A stretch of 64,000 bases of DNA from Nitrospira sp. (GTDB lineage Bacteria; Nitrospirota; Nitrospiria; Nitrospirales; Nitrospiraceae). A program made the position numbers and the translations under genes. A model generated the notes under the pieces. The model ran no database searches. It was given only the letters and a program-made list of their open reading frames with translations, and was not told where the DNA came from. Each line of letters opens with the position of its first letter. Positions within the stretch are counted from its first letter, which is position 1. Of this stretch, positions 8,174-17,053 are shown in pieces. The stretch covers positions 124,001 to 188,000 of the forward strand of contig JARFXQ010000007.1 of the NCBI GenBank assembly GCA_029194725.1. The letters are read 5' to 3'.

Positions 8174-8653
8174 TCGACACCCGCGTCCCTTCAGGATTCG
8201 TCCTGCAACAGGTATTTTGCTTGGCGCATCGTTTTCTGTATTTTACGCGCTATAAAGACGGCTGAGGACTAGCAGATTCCCGAGACATGACCAGATGCGT
8301 GTAGTTGGGCATGTGTCTAGTATCTCCTGCTGGACTGCGTTCGTAACCGATTTCGGCGGACAATCTGCACGTGCTGCGGTTCAGAATGGAGATACTCAAG
8401 ATGCCGCACATGCCCATACTCGACTCGCCTTTCAGTGGCAGCAGACTACTGTGCGCGGTTGGCCTTCTCGACAGGCCATGAGACCACATAGTCATCAGAG
8501 AACACCACAAGGCCGGACACTTCAGTGAGAACCAGGGAAATTCCGACTTCTCGGATGTCCGCATGAAGATCAACATGTGAGATGTGCGATATGAGACATG
8601 AAAGCACCTCGCAAACAGCTGTCGTACGAAGTCGGCGATGAAAGAGCCTTCTG
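8174..8653. other. Gap with no recognised gene
   Basis: About 480 bases. A 143-codon minus-strand frame (8250-8681) is open but has no family resemblance, no ribosome site and overlaps the start of the next gene. A decayed gene is possible but nothing could be identified. Confidence 0.4.
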
Positions 8654-9127
8654 ATGGCTGAAAACTGCTCAGATCAAGCAATCTCTTGGGCTGATTATCC
8701 GTCTTGGCGTCAGTTCAGTTGGCTTTATCTCATGGCTGGGCTCGTGGCTTGCCGAGCATGGATCTTTTGGCGATTTGAATTGTCAGGATGGATCGGCTGG
8801 ACAATCGGGACGGTCGTTCTGCTCGGCATCGCGGCGATCATACGACGCTGGGCACATTATGAGATCTTATCCACTCGCCTTGTTGTTCGGAACGGCTACA
8901 CGGGTCATGAGATCGGTTGCGTGGAACTTACCGAGGTCGATCAGGTGGAAATCCGGCAGGGGGCGATCGCGGCACGTTTGGGTATCGGGACAGTAGTTGT
9001 TCTATCGAATGGGCAACCAAGACTTCGATTTCGCGGTGTAAGCGATCCAGAAGGAGTCAAGCGCCGCATCGAGATGGCAATACGGATGCTCATACCTGAA
9101 TCTCAATGCCACGGGAATATAGCTTAA
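8654..9127 (+). CDS. Membrane protein with bacterial PH-like domain
   Basis: A 157-residue protein with two hydrophobic segments (about residues 22-40 and 48-64). They are followed by a soluble part resembling the bPH2/DUF304 domain: YEILSTRLVVRNGYTGHEIGCVELTEVDQVEIRQG, then LGIGTVVVLSNGQPRLRFRGVSDPEGVKRRI. Such proteins usually sit in the inner membrane with a cytoplasmic PH fold; their ligands are mostly unknown. It is a single gene, with the next small membrane protein following after about 120 bases. Confidence 0.65.
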   Translation: MAENCSDQAISWADYPSWRQFSWLYLMAGLVACRAWIFWRFELSGWIGWTIGTVVLLGIAAIIRRWAHYEILSTRLVVRNGYTGHEIGCVELTEVDQVEIRQGAIAARLGIGTVVVLSNGQPRLRFRGVSDPEGVKRRIEMAIRMLIPESQCHGNIA

Positions 9128-9251
9128 CGCATCGAACTCTCAAGAACATCGGTCGAACATCTCACACGGATACATTCTCACGAGAGCGTTTGCCATGAGG
9201 GAGGTCGATACAAGAAAGTCCTGAGAAATAATCGGAAGGAGGACACCGAAA

Positions 9252-9668
9252 ATGATGGAGATCGTTGTATCGTTAACATTGGCCTTTATCCTGATCGGAG
9301 GCCTGATACCGCTCGTCGGTGGAAGAAGAGACGTGAACGTGTGGCCGGTACTTGTGCTGTTCTTTCTTGCCATCTGGGCCGGTGGACTCTGGTTGACACC
9401 GATTGGCCCTTCGACGATCGGCGTGTATTGGATGCCATTCCTGTTTGTTGCGATCTTTATCGCGCTGTTCTGGATCGCTGCGCCGCCTCCACCGAAACGA
9501 ACGAACCGAGCGGGGGAACCGACTACCACTTCGGCCATGCAGGAAAACGATCCGGCAGTGACGACAGCGGATCTGGGGGTATTGTTTTGGATACTACTCG
9601 TCGCTCTGGCTATTGCTGCGCTCGCCCGCTATACCCCAATGGTCGCGCCGGTCGCACAGGCTTCCTGA
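9252..9668 (+). CDS. Small multi-pass membrane protein (paralogue of 14256-14783)
   Basis: A 138-residue protein with about four membrane segments: residues 3-23, 31-50, 56-76 and 107-125. No domain is recognised. It shares a clear pattern with the protein at 14256-14783: WAGGLWL, YW..., ALFW, LGxLFWIxL and ARYT occur in the same order. An AAGGAGGA site (9236-9243) precedes the ATG at 9252; the ATG at 9255 is an alternative. The two paralogues bracket the PAS kinase and receiver genes. Confidence 0.65.
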   Translation: MMEIVVSLTLAFILIGGLIPLVGGRRDVNVWPVLVLFFLAIWAGGLWLTPIGPSTIGVYWMPFLFVAIFIALFWIAAPPPPKRTNRAGEPTTTSAMQENDPAVTTADLGVLFWILLVALAIAALARYTPMVAPVAQAS

Positions 9669-9831
9669 ACTGACCCTATGTTTGGGAAAAGCATCATTGG
9701 TTCAGATGAGCAGGCCGGGATTAAGCCGGTTGTTTGTTCCTGCCGAGGATCGGCTCGGGGGGAATGATCGTGATCAAGGATCTGTTCAAGTATCTCGCGC
9801 TTCGCTTTGATTCAGAAGATATGACAACACA

Positions 9832-10044
9832 ATGAGCGAACGGGTGCGGTTAACGATGCTGTGCTCTCGAGACGGCCTAGATGTCGCCAACGAATGGGCG
9901 CGGTCGACGCTCGAACTTTATCGACAGGCCGTGGAGAATCCCGCGCATTTTGCATCACAGACAAACTGGAAACCACGCTTTGACCATAGCATGCGGGAAT
10001 TAGCGGCGTTCGTAGAACGTGGAGCTTTGACGGATGGCTCATGA
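9832..10044 (+). CDS. Small hypothetical protein
   Basis: A 70-residue, soluble, probably helical protein (ANEWARSTLELYRQAVENP, FDHSMRELAAFVERGALTDG). The composition is protein-like, but no family is recognised. No strong ribosome site is seen before the ATG. It lies before the rearranged region that precedes the histidine kinase. Confidence 0.5.
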   Translation: MSERVRLTMLCSRDGLDVANEWARSTLELYRQAVENPAHFASQTNWKPRFDHSMRELAAFVERGALTDGS

Positions 10045-10650
10045 CCATCGATCTCAATCATTCAATGATGCCCGTACGCGACAAGGAAAAGTCGGCGCGT
10101 TTTTTCCCGACATCCTCGGCCTCCAGTATGAAGGTTCCTCCGGACATTTCGCTCCTATAAAGGTGAATGACAGGCTCGCGCTCGATTTCAATCAGGATGA
10201 TTCGCTTGAGCCCCTCAATACGCCGTTCAATGGACATCAACATGCCGAGAATGAACAGAATCGATGCCACGACACAGATCACAACACACTGATCCCTGGT
10301 AGCAAGCTGCCGGCGATACGTTCATCATGACGCCACGGCGTTGTCCCAATTCCTGAGCTCACCATACTTCGAACTGAACCACATCATGCACTGAGACTAT
10401 CCACGAGTGCGAGAACGCATGTGTACTAAGCCCCTAGAATAGTTCGAGTGAAGAGATCTTCATCGCCGGTTCATCTTTTGTTCATACGTATTCGTTACGT
10501 TGCTTCCAGGAAGATCCTTAGCTCTACGGGTGTACCGTGGAAAGCCAACACGTAGGATCTCAACAGTTTCGTGCACCAAAGCAATTTCGATCCGTTTGCT
10601 GGCTCCTAGCGGACGGCCTGGCAAAGGGTCGCAGTCGACAGGAGCCTGTT
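10045..10650. other. Rearranged region upstream of the PAS kinase
   Basis: About 600 bases without an intact gene. The central part (10230-10322) is a chimera of two sequences found again inside and downstream of the receiver gene at 13439 (see separate entry). The right part should hold the kinase promoter; none is clear. Confidence 0.5.
10230..10322 (+). repeat. Chimeric copy of receiver-gene fragments
   Basis: Bases 10230-10290 match 13595-13656 (the codons around the phospho-Asp of the receiver gene, MDINMPRM.. IDATTQI) with a handful of substitutions. They continue directly into 10289-10322, which is the same 34 bases as 14019-14052 (ctgatccctggtagcaagct and onward). In the downstream copy these two parts are about 360 bases apart. 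The fragment therefore looks like a duplicated receiver-gene piece with an internal deletion. Confidence 0.7.
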
Positions 10651-13407
10651 ATGGACAATCCTCCCGCAAGTGGTTCGAATCAACCTTCCATCACCCACCC
10701 GCTTCTCTCATCAGGGACCTTCACCGGTTATGTCGCCTGGGAATGGGACATCATCAGCGGGGATGTGCAATGGTTCGGTATCTCCGAGCGGTTGGTCGGC
10801 TTGTTGTCTGAACCTGGCAACAGCAATATCCAAGCCTTCACGGACATTCTGCATCCGGATGATCGCACGCGCGTATGGCAGACCCTGAACAGCCTTATGG
10901 CTCGACGACAGATACCGTACGGCGACGAATATCGGTTCATCCTCCCCGACGGGAGCGTGCGATGGATAAACGGCACGGGGCGCTTCTATTACGATGATGC
11001 CGGGAAAGCCGTCCGAATGACCGGTGTCGTCCAGGACATCACCAAGCGCAAGCAGGCCGAGGCGGGACTTTTAGAAAGTGAAGAGCGGCTGAGTCTGGCA
11101 CAGTCTGCTGCGAATATCGGGGCTTTTGACTGGGACATTCGAGCGCAAACGATCGTCTGGTCGCGGGAGATGGAACGAATTTGGGGCCTTCCTGTCGGTG
11201 GGTTCGGAGGAACCTACGAGCACTGGCGGCGACAGATTCATCCGGACGATATGGATGAGGCTGAACGAATCGTTCGCCGTTCGCTGGAGAATCCAGAAAT
11301 CTCCTACAAGTATGAGCACCGCATTATCCGACCCGATGGAACGGTTCGCTGGGTTCATGCGAACGTGACGACGCGGCGTAACACAGCCGGACGATCGATT
11401 CGCATGGTGGGAGTGAATTTCGACATCACCGAACGTAAAGAGGCAGAAGGGAAGCTGCGTAAGAACGAACTGAGATTTCGAACGATGGCAGAGGCCGTGC
11501 CGAGCATCCTGTTTGAAACCGACGCCGTCGGCTTGAACACCTGGATGAGCGAGGATTGGTGTCGGTTCACCGGCCAGACGCCGGAACAGGTGGCCCGGCA
11601 TGGGTGGTTTGAGGCCCTGCATCCTGAAGACCGGGAGGCTAATCTCAGCCGATGGCTCCGTTGCATGGAGACCGGCGTGCCATTCGAGTCGCAACAGCGT
11701 CTGCGTCGAACCGATGGAAGCTACAGCTGGGTCATTGCCTGTGCGCTGCCTGTGCGGGACGAGAAGGGGATGATCTGCCGCTGGGCCGGGTCGGTGACGA
11801 ACATTGATGCCATCATACGGGCCGAAGAGGAACAGGCCAAACTCGCGGCGATTGTCGAAAACACCAGCGATGCCATCATCGGCCAAGATCTGCTGGGCAC
11901 CATCACCAGTTGGAACAGCGCCGCGGAAACCCTGCTCGGCTACACGGCAACCGAAGTCATCGGTCGACCGGTGACCCTACTCTTTCCACCCGACCGGCTG
12001 GAAGACGAGTTCACCATTCGCGGCCGCCTCCGGAAGGGCGAATCGATCCGGCTATATGAAACTGTGCGGCGGCGCAAGAACGGCTGTGATATCTCGGTGT
12101 CGCTGACCATCTCGCCGATCCGAGACAAGCAGGGCCGCATCATAGGCGCATCGAAGATCCTGCGCGACATCACCGATCGCAAACAGGTGGAAACCAAGCT
12201 GCGTGAAAGCGAAGCTCGGTTCCGCAATGTGTTCGAGCATGCAGGGATGGGGATCGCCATTGTCAATCTCGATGGAAACTTCGTGCAATGCAATCCCGCC
12301 TACCGCGCGATGCTGGGCTATACCGAAAACGAACTCCTGGATGTTCACTTTTCGGAGGTGGTTCATGTGGATGATCGTGATACCAATCTTGCGGCAATCA
12401 GGCTGCTCCTCACGGAGGTACTGCCCTGCTTCGAAATCGAAAACCGGTACCTGCACAAGAATGGCGAGCCGGTCTGGGTCCGCAAGTTTATCTCCCTCTT
12501 GCGCGATGATGAAAGACGACCCAAGTTCTTTGTGGCCTTGGTCACAGACGTCACTGAACGGCGCAAGAGTGAGCAAGAGTTGCGCCAGTCGAAAGAGCAT
12601 TTGCAATGCTGGGCCGTTGAACTTGAAAAGGCGGTGAACGAGAAGACCGCAGAGCTGATGCAATCGCAGAGACGACTGCGGGCGCTCGCCAGCGAGTTGA
12701 GTCTGGCCGAGCAGCGCGAACGCACACGGCTTGCGACCGAGCTACATGACCATCTGCAACAACTGCTGGTGCTCGGCAAGCTGACCATCGGGCAAAGCAA
12801 GCGATCCGCCGCCGGTAGTCCCGGACGTGAAACCGCGCTCAACCGCGTGGATGACATCTTATCGGAAGCGTTGAGTTATAGCCGCACACTCGTCACTGAA
12901 CTTAGCCCAGCGGTGTTGCGCGACCATGGCCTTGCTGCGGGGCTCAAATGGCTCGGAGCGTACATGAAGAAGTTTAACCAAACGGTGACGGTCAAGGTCC
13001 CGAAACGAAAGGAGATGCCACTGCCGGAGGACCACGTCATCTTGCTGTTTCAATCCGTGCGCGAACTCCTGATCAACTCCTCAAAATATGCCGGCACCGG
13101 CCAAGCGACGGTCACCATGGAACAGGTTGATGAGAACCTGCGCATCATTGTGAGTGACAACGGGACGGGTTTCGATCCTACTGCTGCTACTGCGGAAATT
13201 CCTAGTGGTGAGACATCCTCCAAGTTTGGTCTATTTAGTATCCAGGAGCGAATGCGGGTCTTGGGTGGATCATGTATCATCCGGTCAGCCTTGGGACAGG
13301 GAGCTACAACGACGCTGACCTTGCCCGTGGCAGGAAAACCCGGTAACACTCTGCCCAGTCCTGAGTTTCCCGAAGCGCCTGTCTCCTGTCAGAGCAGCGA
13401 GCTCTGA
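10651..13407 (+). CDS. Multi-PAS NarL-type sensor histidine kinase
   Basis: A 918-residue cytosolic sensor kinase. Five PAS/PAC units run in series over about residues 20-655, with junctions marked by DITKRKQAE, DITERKEAE, RAEEEQAKL, DITDRKQVE and DVTERRKSE. A coiled coil (about 660-685) leads to a HisKA_3 dimerisation domain with phospho-acceptor H699 in ATELHDHLQQLL. A HATPase_c domain (about 780-900; ELLINSSKYAG, VSDNGTGFDP, GLFSIQERM) follows. No membrane segment is seen, so it probably senses an internal signal. The ATG at 10651 is preferred over the GTG at 10537 because AGGAG lies seven bases upstream. The adjacent receiver gene is the likely partner. Confidence 0.9.
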   Translation: MDNPPASGSNQPSITHPLLSSGTFTGYVAWEWDIISGDVQWFGISERLVGLLSEPGNSNIQAFTDILHPDDRTRVWQTLNSLMARRQIPYGDEYRFILPDGSVRWINGTGRFYYDDAGKAVRMTGVVQDITKRKQAEAGLLESEERLSLAQSAANIGAFDWDIRAQTIVWSREMERIWGLPVGGFGGTYEHWRRQIHPDDMDEAERIVRRSLENPEISYKYEHRIIRPDGTVRWVHANVTTRRNTAGRSIRMVGVNFDITERKEAEGKLRKNELRFRTMAEAVPSILFETDAVGLNTWMSEDWCRFTGQTPEQVARHGWFEALHPEDREANLSRWLRCMETGVPFESQQRLRRTDGSYSWVIACALPVRDEKGMICRWAGSVTNIDAIIRAEEEQAKLAAIVENTSDAIIGQDLLGTITSWNSAAETLLGYTATEVIGRPVTLLFPPDRLEDEFTIRGRLRKGESIRLYETVRRRKNGCDISVSLTISPIRDKQGRIIGASKILRDITDRKQVETKLRESEARFRNVFEHAGMGIAIVNLDGNFVQCNPAYRAMLGYTENELLDVHFSEVVHVDDRDTNLAAIRLLLTEVLPCFEIENRYLHKNGEPVWVRKFISLLRDDERRPKFFVALVTDVTERRKSEQELRQSKEHLQCWAVELEKAVNEKTAELMQSQRRLRALASELSLAEQRERTRLATELHDHLQQLLVLGKLTIGQSKRSAAGSPGRETALNRVDDILSEALSYSRTLVTELSPAVLRDHGLAAGLKWLGAYMKKFNQTVTVKVPKRKEMPLPEDHVILLFQSVRELLINSSKYAGTGQATVTMEQVDENLRIIVSDNGTGFDPTAATAEIPSGETSSKFGLFSIQERMRVLGGSCIIRSALGQGATTTLTLPVAGKPGNTLPSPEFPEAPVSCQSSEL

Positions 13408-13438
13408 GGAACCCGGTTCTCCGCCAAAAGGAAGGTCC

Positions 13439-13828
13439 ATGGTGGAAGTTTTGCTTGTAGATGATCACGCGCTGGTGCGTCAGGGTCTTCGTTTCTTCTT
13501 GGAGGCCTATGACACTCTTCACGTCATTGCAGAAGCTCGAGATGGTGCGGAGGCGGTTAAGCTCGTCGGAGGCCTACGTCCGCATGTGGTGGTGATGGAC
13601 ATCAACATGCCGAGAATGAGCGGAATCGATGCCACGACACAGATCAAAACGCACTGGCCGAAGACGATAGTGATCGGGATCTCGGTCAATACCGGGGACG
13701 AGAACAGTGTCGCGATGAAGCGAGCCGGCGCGACCGTCGTCCTTCCGAAAGAGACGGTAGGCGACCAGCTGTACGAGGTGATCGTTCAGGCGACCGGCGT
13801 TGCCCCAGATAAACTCACTCCACCATAG
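13439..13828 (+). CDS. Receiver-only response regulator
   Basis: A 129-residue single receiver domain: acidic pair D8-D9, phospho-acceptor D54 in VVVMDINMP, and the conserved Lys in VVLPKE. It resembles the receiver half of NarL/FixJ regulators, but the usual LuxR-type DNA-binding half is absent; the protein ends soon after the receiver with VAPDKLTPP. It starts 31 bases after the PAS kinase (AAAGGAAG before ATG), so the two form a pair. It may act by protein contact, or it may be a truncated regulator whose tail was lost. Confidence 0.85.
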   Translation: MVEVLLVDDHALVRQGLRFFLEAYDTLHVIAEARDGAEAVKLVGGLRPHVVVMDINMPRMSGIDATTQIKTHWPKTIVIGISVNTGDENSVAMKRAGATVVLPKETVGDQLYEVIVQATGVAPDKLTPP

Positions 13829-14255
13829 TGATCGTCACTGAGGCGTGCGCTGCGTTCAAGGCTGCTCATATCCTTCAGAGGGACAGTCGCTCCCGCCATA
13901 CCAGAGCGTCAGCATTAGCAGCGCCAGTAGGAGGTCCAAGGCCCGACGGCACAGCCCGACGTACGGGAGGCCGAGGGATCGGGATTGGAACGCCCCGAAG
14001 AAGTACAGCTTCACGATGCTGATCCCTGGTAGCAAGCTGCCGGCGATACGTTGTAGTCATCGGGCAGCCATAGGGATGTCAGCTCTGCACCGTGCCGGTG
14101 AAAAAAAGATACAGTCAAGTCGGACGCCGGTGCGCCGCAGGTTTGCTTGGTTGATGAATCTCAGCAAAAACTAGGCGAAGAGATGCCGCTATGCCATGAT
14201 GGCCTGGCGAGTATTTTGCAGTGTGTCATAACCGACCAGGATCGAGAGGCATTCC
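13829..14255. other. Gap after the receiver gene
   Basis: About 430 bases with only short frames that lack family resemblance. It contains the second copy (14019-14052) of the 34-base segment that is fused to a receiver fragment at 10289-10322. No LuxR-type HTH coding sequence was found in any frame, so a simple frameshift does not explain the missing output domain. Confidence 0.5.
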
Positions 14256-14783
14256 ATGGCAGAAGTTCTTGTCTTGTGGATATTAGGTTTGATCGTGATC
14301 GCCATCGGATGGGGAGTCACAGATAAACTCATCCTTCCTATCAAAACCCTTGCTCAATCGTTGCAAACTCACGAATGGAGCAAACGTTTGGAGATCATGG
14401 TCGCGAGTCTTTTAGCGTTAGTCGTCCTCTCAATCATAGTGACATCAGCAGATCATAATATAGAAGAAGGAGCAGGCATGCCGACGCTCCTAATATGGGC
14501 CGGTGGCCTCTGGCTGATCCCATTTCGGGTTGACGCTCTGGGACATTACTGGCTCTCTTCTCTGGCTATAGCCGTTATTCTGGCCCTATTCTGGCTGGTG
14601 AGCGCTTCTCCTTCGTCAAGGCGCACTCATGTTCAGGCAGATATCTCGACTCAGCAGGAACAGGACGGTTCCACAAACGTGACTGGCCTTGGGTTCCTCT
14701 TTTGGATTTTCTTGATCGGCCTCACTGTTGCCGCCATTGCTCGATACACATCTACATGGCATGCCGCTGCTCTTAATTCATGA
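14256..14783 (+). CDS. Small multi-pass membrane protein (paralogue of 9252-9668)
   Basis: A 175-residue protein with about five membrane segments: near residues 3-22, 46-64, 73-88, 93-115 and 145-165. It shares WAGGLWL, ALFW and GLGFLFWIFLIGL..AARY-like strings in the same order with the protein at 9252-9668, plus an N-terminal extension. No known domain is recognised. The GAGAGG before the ATG is a moderate ribosome site. Confidence 0.65.
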   Translation: MAEVLVLWILGLIVIAIGWGVTDKLILPIKTLAQSLQTHEWSKRLEIMVASLLALVVLSIIVTSADHNIEEGAGMPTLLIWAGGLWLIPFRVDALGHYWLSSLAIAVILALFWLVSASPSSRRTHVQADISTQQEQDGSTNVTGLGFLFWIFLIGLTVAAIARYTSTWHAAALNS

Positions 14784-15417
14784 ACTACACACCTCTTGTG
14801 GACTAATCGGCAGGATTCCTACTTGACTGCAACCACTAGAACCAGTAGAGCCTAGCTCCGCATCGATCTCGTCAAGGGGCTCTCGCTCGATCTCCTGTGA
14901 CGGGCTTTTCACGAGATGCCTCGTCGAACCAGGGCATCAACCTTTAATCCATCTCCGACAAAGCCGGATGTTCAGGTCCTCGCCCCGCTTTGATCAATTC
15001 CAGCTAACCTCCTCGATCCCGATGCAGAAAGTTGGAACCTGCACCGTTTTGTCATGAGTTCACATCCATCGACGACCATTTCATTTCCTTCGTCTCGATG
15101 TTGTTGGACCAGGAATCCATTCAGCGCGGGGCTTCGAAGATCTGTCTTGAAATCAAATTCAGTGAGTACATGCACTTGAATGATGTGGCAGCTACACTGA
15201 TAGCGTTGCCCCTTGCTTATCCTCCGGCAATCAACCATCATCATGGCGGTCGTATACCAACAGCTCCCTGCTCAGCAGGCAAGTCGGTTCCCTTGAGAGT
15301 CACTCACACTGGGTCTTGTAATGCAGACAGTCGCACGGGCTGAATACACACGATTCACAAGTCACCAATCAGGGTGTAAGATGATATGTTCATGACGAGC
15401 AGAGAAGGAGATTGTCC
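14784..15417. other. Gap upstream of a NarL-type regulator
   Basis: About 630 bases. A 103-codon plus-strand frame (15032-15343) and an overlapping 90-codon minus-strand frame are open but neither resembles a known protein or has a good ribosome site. Nothing else was recognised. Confidence 0.4.
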
Positions 15418-16074
15418 ATGAATACCAAACCTGCCATCTTGCTGGCCGATGATCATGTCCTTGTCGCCCAAGGCATTCAAAAGCTGCTGGAACCGGAATT
15501 CGACCTGCAGAGGATTGTTCCGGACGGCCGCGCGTTGCTCAAAGCTGTCGAAGAATGTCAGCCGGACGTGGTCATCGTCGATATTTCTCTCCCACTGCTC
15601 AACGGATTGGATGCATCTCGTCAAATTTTGAAGCACAATCCTTCCGTCAAAGTCCTTATCCTGACGATGCACTCGGAACAGAGTTTCGTGACGGAAGCGC
15701 TCCGCATAGGTGTGTCTGGCTATGTCTTGAAGCAGTCGGTCGGATCAGAATTGGTGCATGCGCTCAAAGAAGTCTTGAACGGCAAGACGTTCGTTTCTCC
15801 GATGGTTGCCGATCAGGGGAAACATTCTCAGGCCGATGAGTACAGTGAAGAAGCATCCGAAGGGGGGTTTGCTCATACACTCAGTTTACGACAGCGCGAG
15901 GTGCTGCAGCTCGTGGCTGAAGGAAAATCCATCAAAGAAGTGGCGGCCGTCTTGAACCTCTCGATCAAAACCGTCGAGTTTCACAAGACACGGATTATGA
16001 GGCAGCTCGGTATGCGGTCGGCGGCTCAGCTGACCAAGTATGCGATCGCGAACGGACTCATCGCTCTCCACTAG
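15418..16074 (+). CDS. NarL/FixJ-type response regulator
   Basis: A 218-residue two-domain transcription regulator. The receiver (1-120) carries D11-D12, phospho-acceptor D55 in VVIVDISLP and K105 in YVLKQS. A LuxR-type helix-turn-helix (about 150-212) reads LSLRQREVLQLVAEGKSIKEVAAVL..SIKTVEFHKTRIMRQLG. The ATG at 15418 is chosen because AAGGAG lies eight bases before it; a TTG at 15412 is also in frame. It faces a second regulator of the same family in convergent orientation. A sensor partner could be the PAS kinase upstream. Confidence 0.92.
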   Translation: MNTKPAILLADDHVLVAQGIQKLLEPEFDLQRIVPDGRALLKAVEECQPDVVIVDISLPLLNGLDASRQILKHNPSVKVLILTMHSEQSFVTEALRIGVSGYVLKQSVGSELVHALKEVLNGKTFVSPMVADQGKHSQADEYSEEASEGGFAHTLSLRQREVLQLVAEGKSIKEVAAVLNLSIKTVEFHKTRIMRQLGMRSAAQLTKYAIANGLIALH

Positions 16075-16102
16075 CCTGGTATACCGGTCGATCGATGCCC
16101 CA

Positions 16103-16744
16103 TTACAAGGCGGTCATGCCTGAAGCGAGAGCAACGCGAATCAAATCGGAAGTGGTACGGACACCGAGCTTGCGGGTAATGTTGGCTTTGTGGAATTCCA
16201 CGGTTTTCATCGAAATATTGAGTTCCTTGGCGATATCCTTGGTGGGAGTCCCGTTGGCAAGCATCGCAAGAATTTGGCGCTGTCGTCCGGTCAAGTTCGT
16301 CGTATAGCCTTCCGGTCGCGACCATTGACATTCCATCGCTTCGCGAACTTCCACATCGAGTTTGAAAGACACAAATCTTCGATTCGCCATGACGCTCTTG
16401 ACTGCGGCATGGAGTTCATCCGAGGCATCTTGCTTTAACACATAGCCCATTGCTCCAGCACGAAATCCCTCACTGACCGCGATAGCTTCGGTCAGCATCG
16501 TGAGAAAGATAATTTTAACCGTGGGCAAGATGTTTTTTAGTTGTCGAGCCGCTTCAAATCCGTTCATCCCCGGCATGTTGGCGTCAAGTAGCACAATATC
16601 CGGCTTCAACTTCTCAGCTTGGTCCAGCACTTGTTGCCCGGTCTGTGCGGTCCCTACCACCGAACAATCGGGCTCGAGTAATTGTTTCACGGCCTCTAAA
16701 ACTAACGGGTGATCGTCCGCAAGTAAAATTCTGACGCTAGACAT
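16103..16744 (-). CDS. NarL/FixJ-type response regulator
   Basis: A 213-residue regulator with a receiver (D10-D11, phospho-acceptor D54 in IVLLDANMPGM, K104 region YVLKQD) and a C-terminal LuxR-type helix-turn-helix (TGRQRQILAMLANGTPTKDIAKELNIS.KTVEFHK). It ends 28 bases from the oppositely oriented regulator at 15418-16074. It is transcribed in the same direction as the Rh-type transporter upstream, with about 310 bases between. The target genes cannot be read from the sequence. Confidence 0.92.
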   Translation of the reverse strand: MSSVRILLADDHPLVLEAVKQLLEPDCSVVGTAQTGQQVLDQAEKLKPDIVLLDANMPGMNGFEAARQLKNILPTVKIIFLTMLTEAIAVSEGFRAGAMGYVLKQDASDELHAAVKSVMANRRFVSFKLDVEVREAMECQWSRPEGYTTNLTGRQRQILAMLANGTPTKDIAKELNISMKTVEFHKANITRKLGVRTTSDLIRVALASGMTAL

Positions 16745-17053
16745 AACAGATCCTTTGCGTCACAGGGCCAACAGGTTTCCGTTCGACATCGGGTTCGAAC
16801 CATAGTGCTAAACTTCTCATACATCTCTTCATTATGACAATCGCTTCCGAAGAGTCCGACTAGAGGAATCCCTAGCATTTCCGAGGGCACAACATTGGGT
16901 TACAGCAGAACACCGGACAACGCGCACTTTGAGTTGCGTTCAGGCCGAAGTTGGCCTGGCCATTATGGGAGCTTCCGAAGGTCACGGAGGCTATCATTGC
17001 GTGACCTCGGCTAGTGGACGCTCCCCGCACATCAGCCAGGTCGAGCAGGTACG
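16745..17053. other. Gap between regulator and Rh transporter
   Basis: About 310 bases. Only antisense or short frames are seen. It must contain the leader of the regulator gene at 16744; no clear promoter was identified. Confidence 0.4.

Noticed and set aside
8250..8681. 143-codon minus-strand frame
   Set aside because: Considered as a possible BON or stress-protein remnant, but no motif could be defended.
10058..10282. 74-codon minus-strand frame that looks partly membrane-like
   Set aside because: Its N-terminal hydrophobic part is simply the antisense reading of the duplicated receiver fragment (10230-10290).
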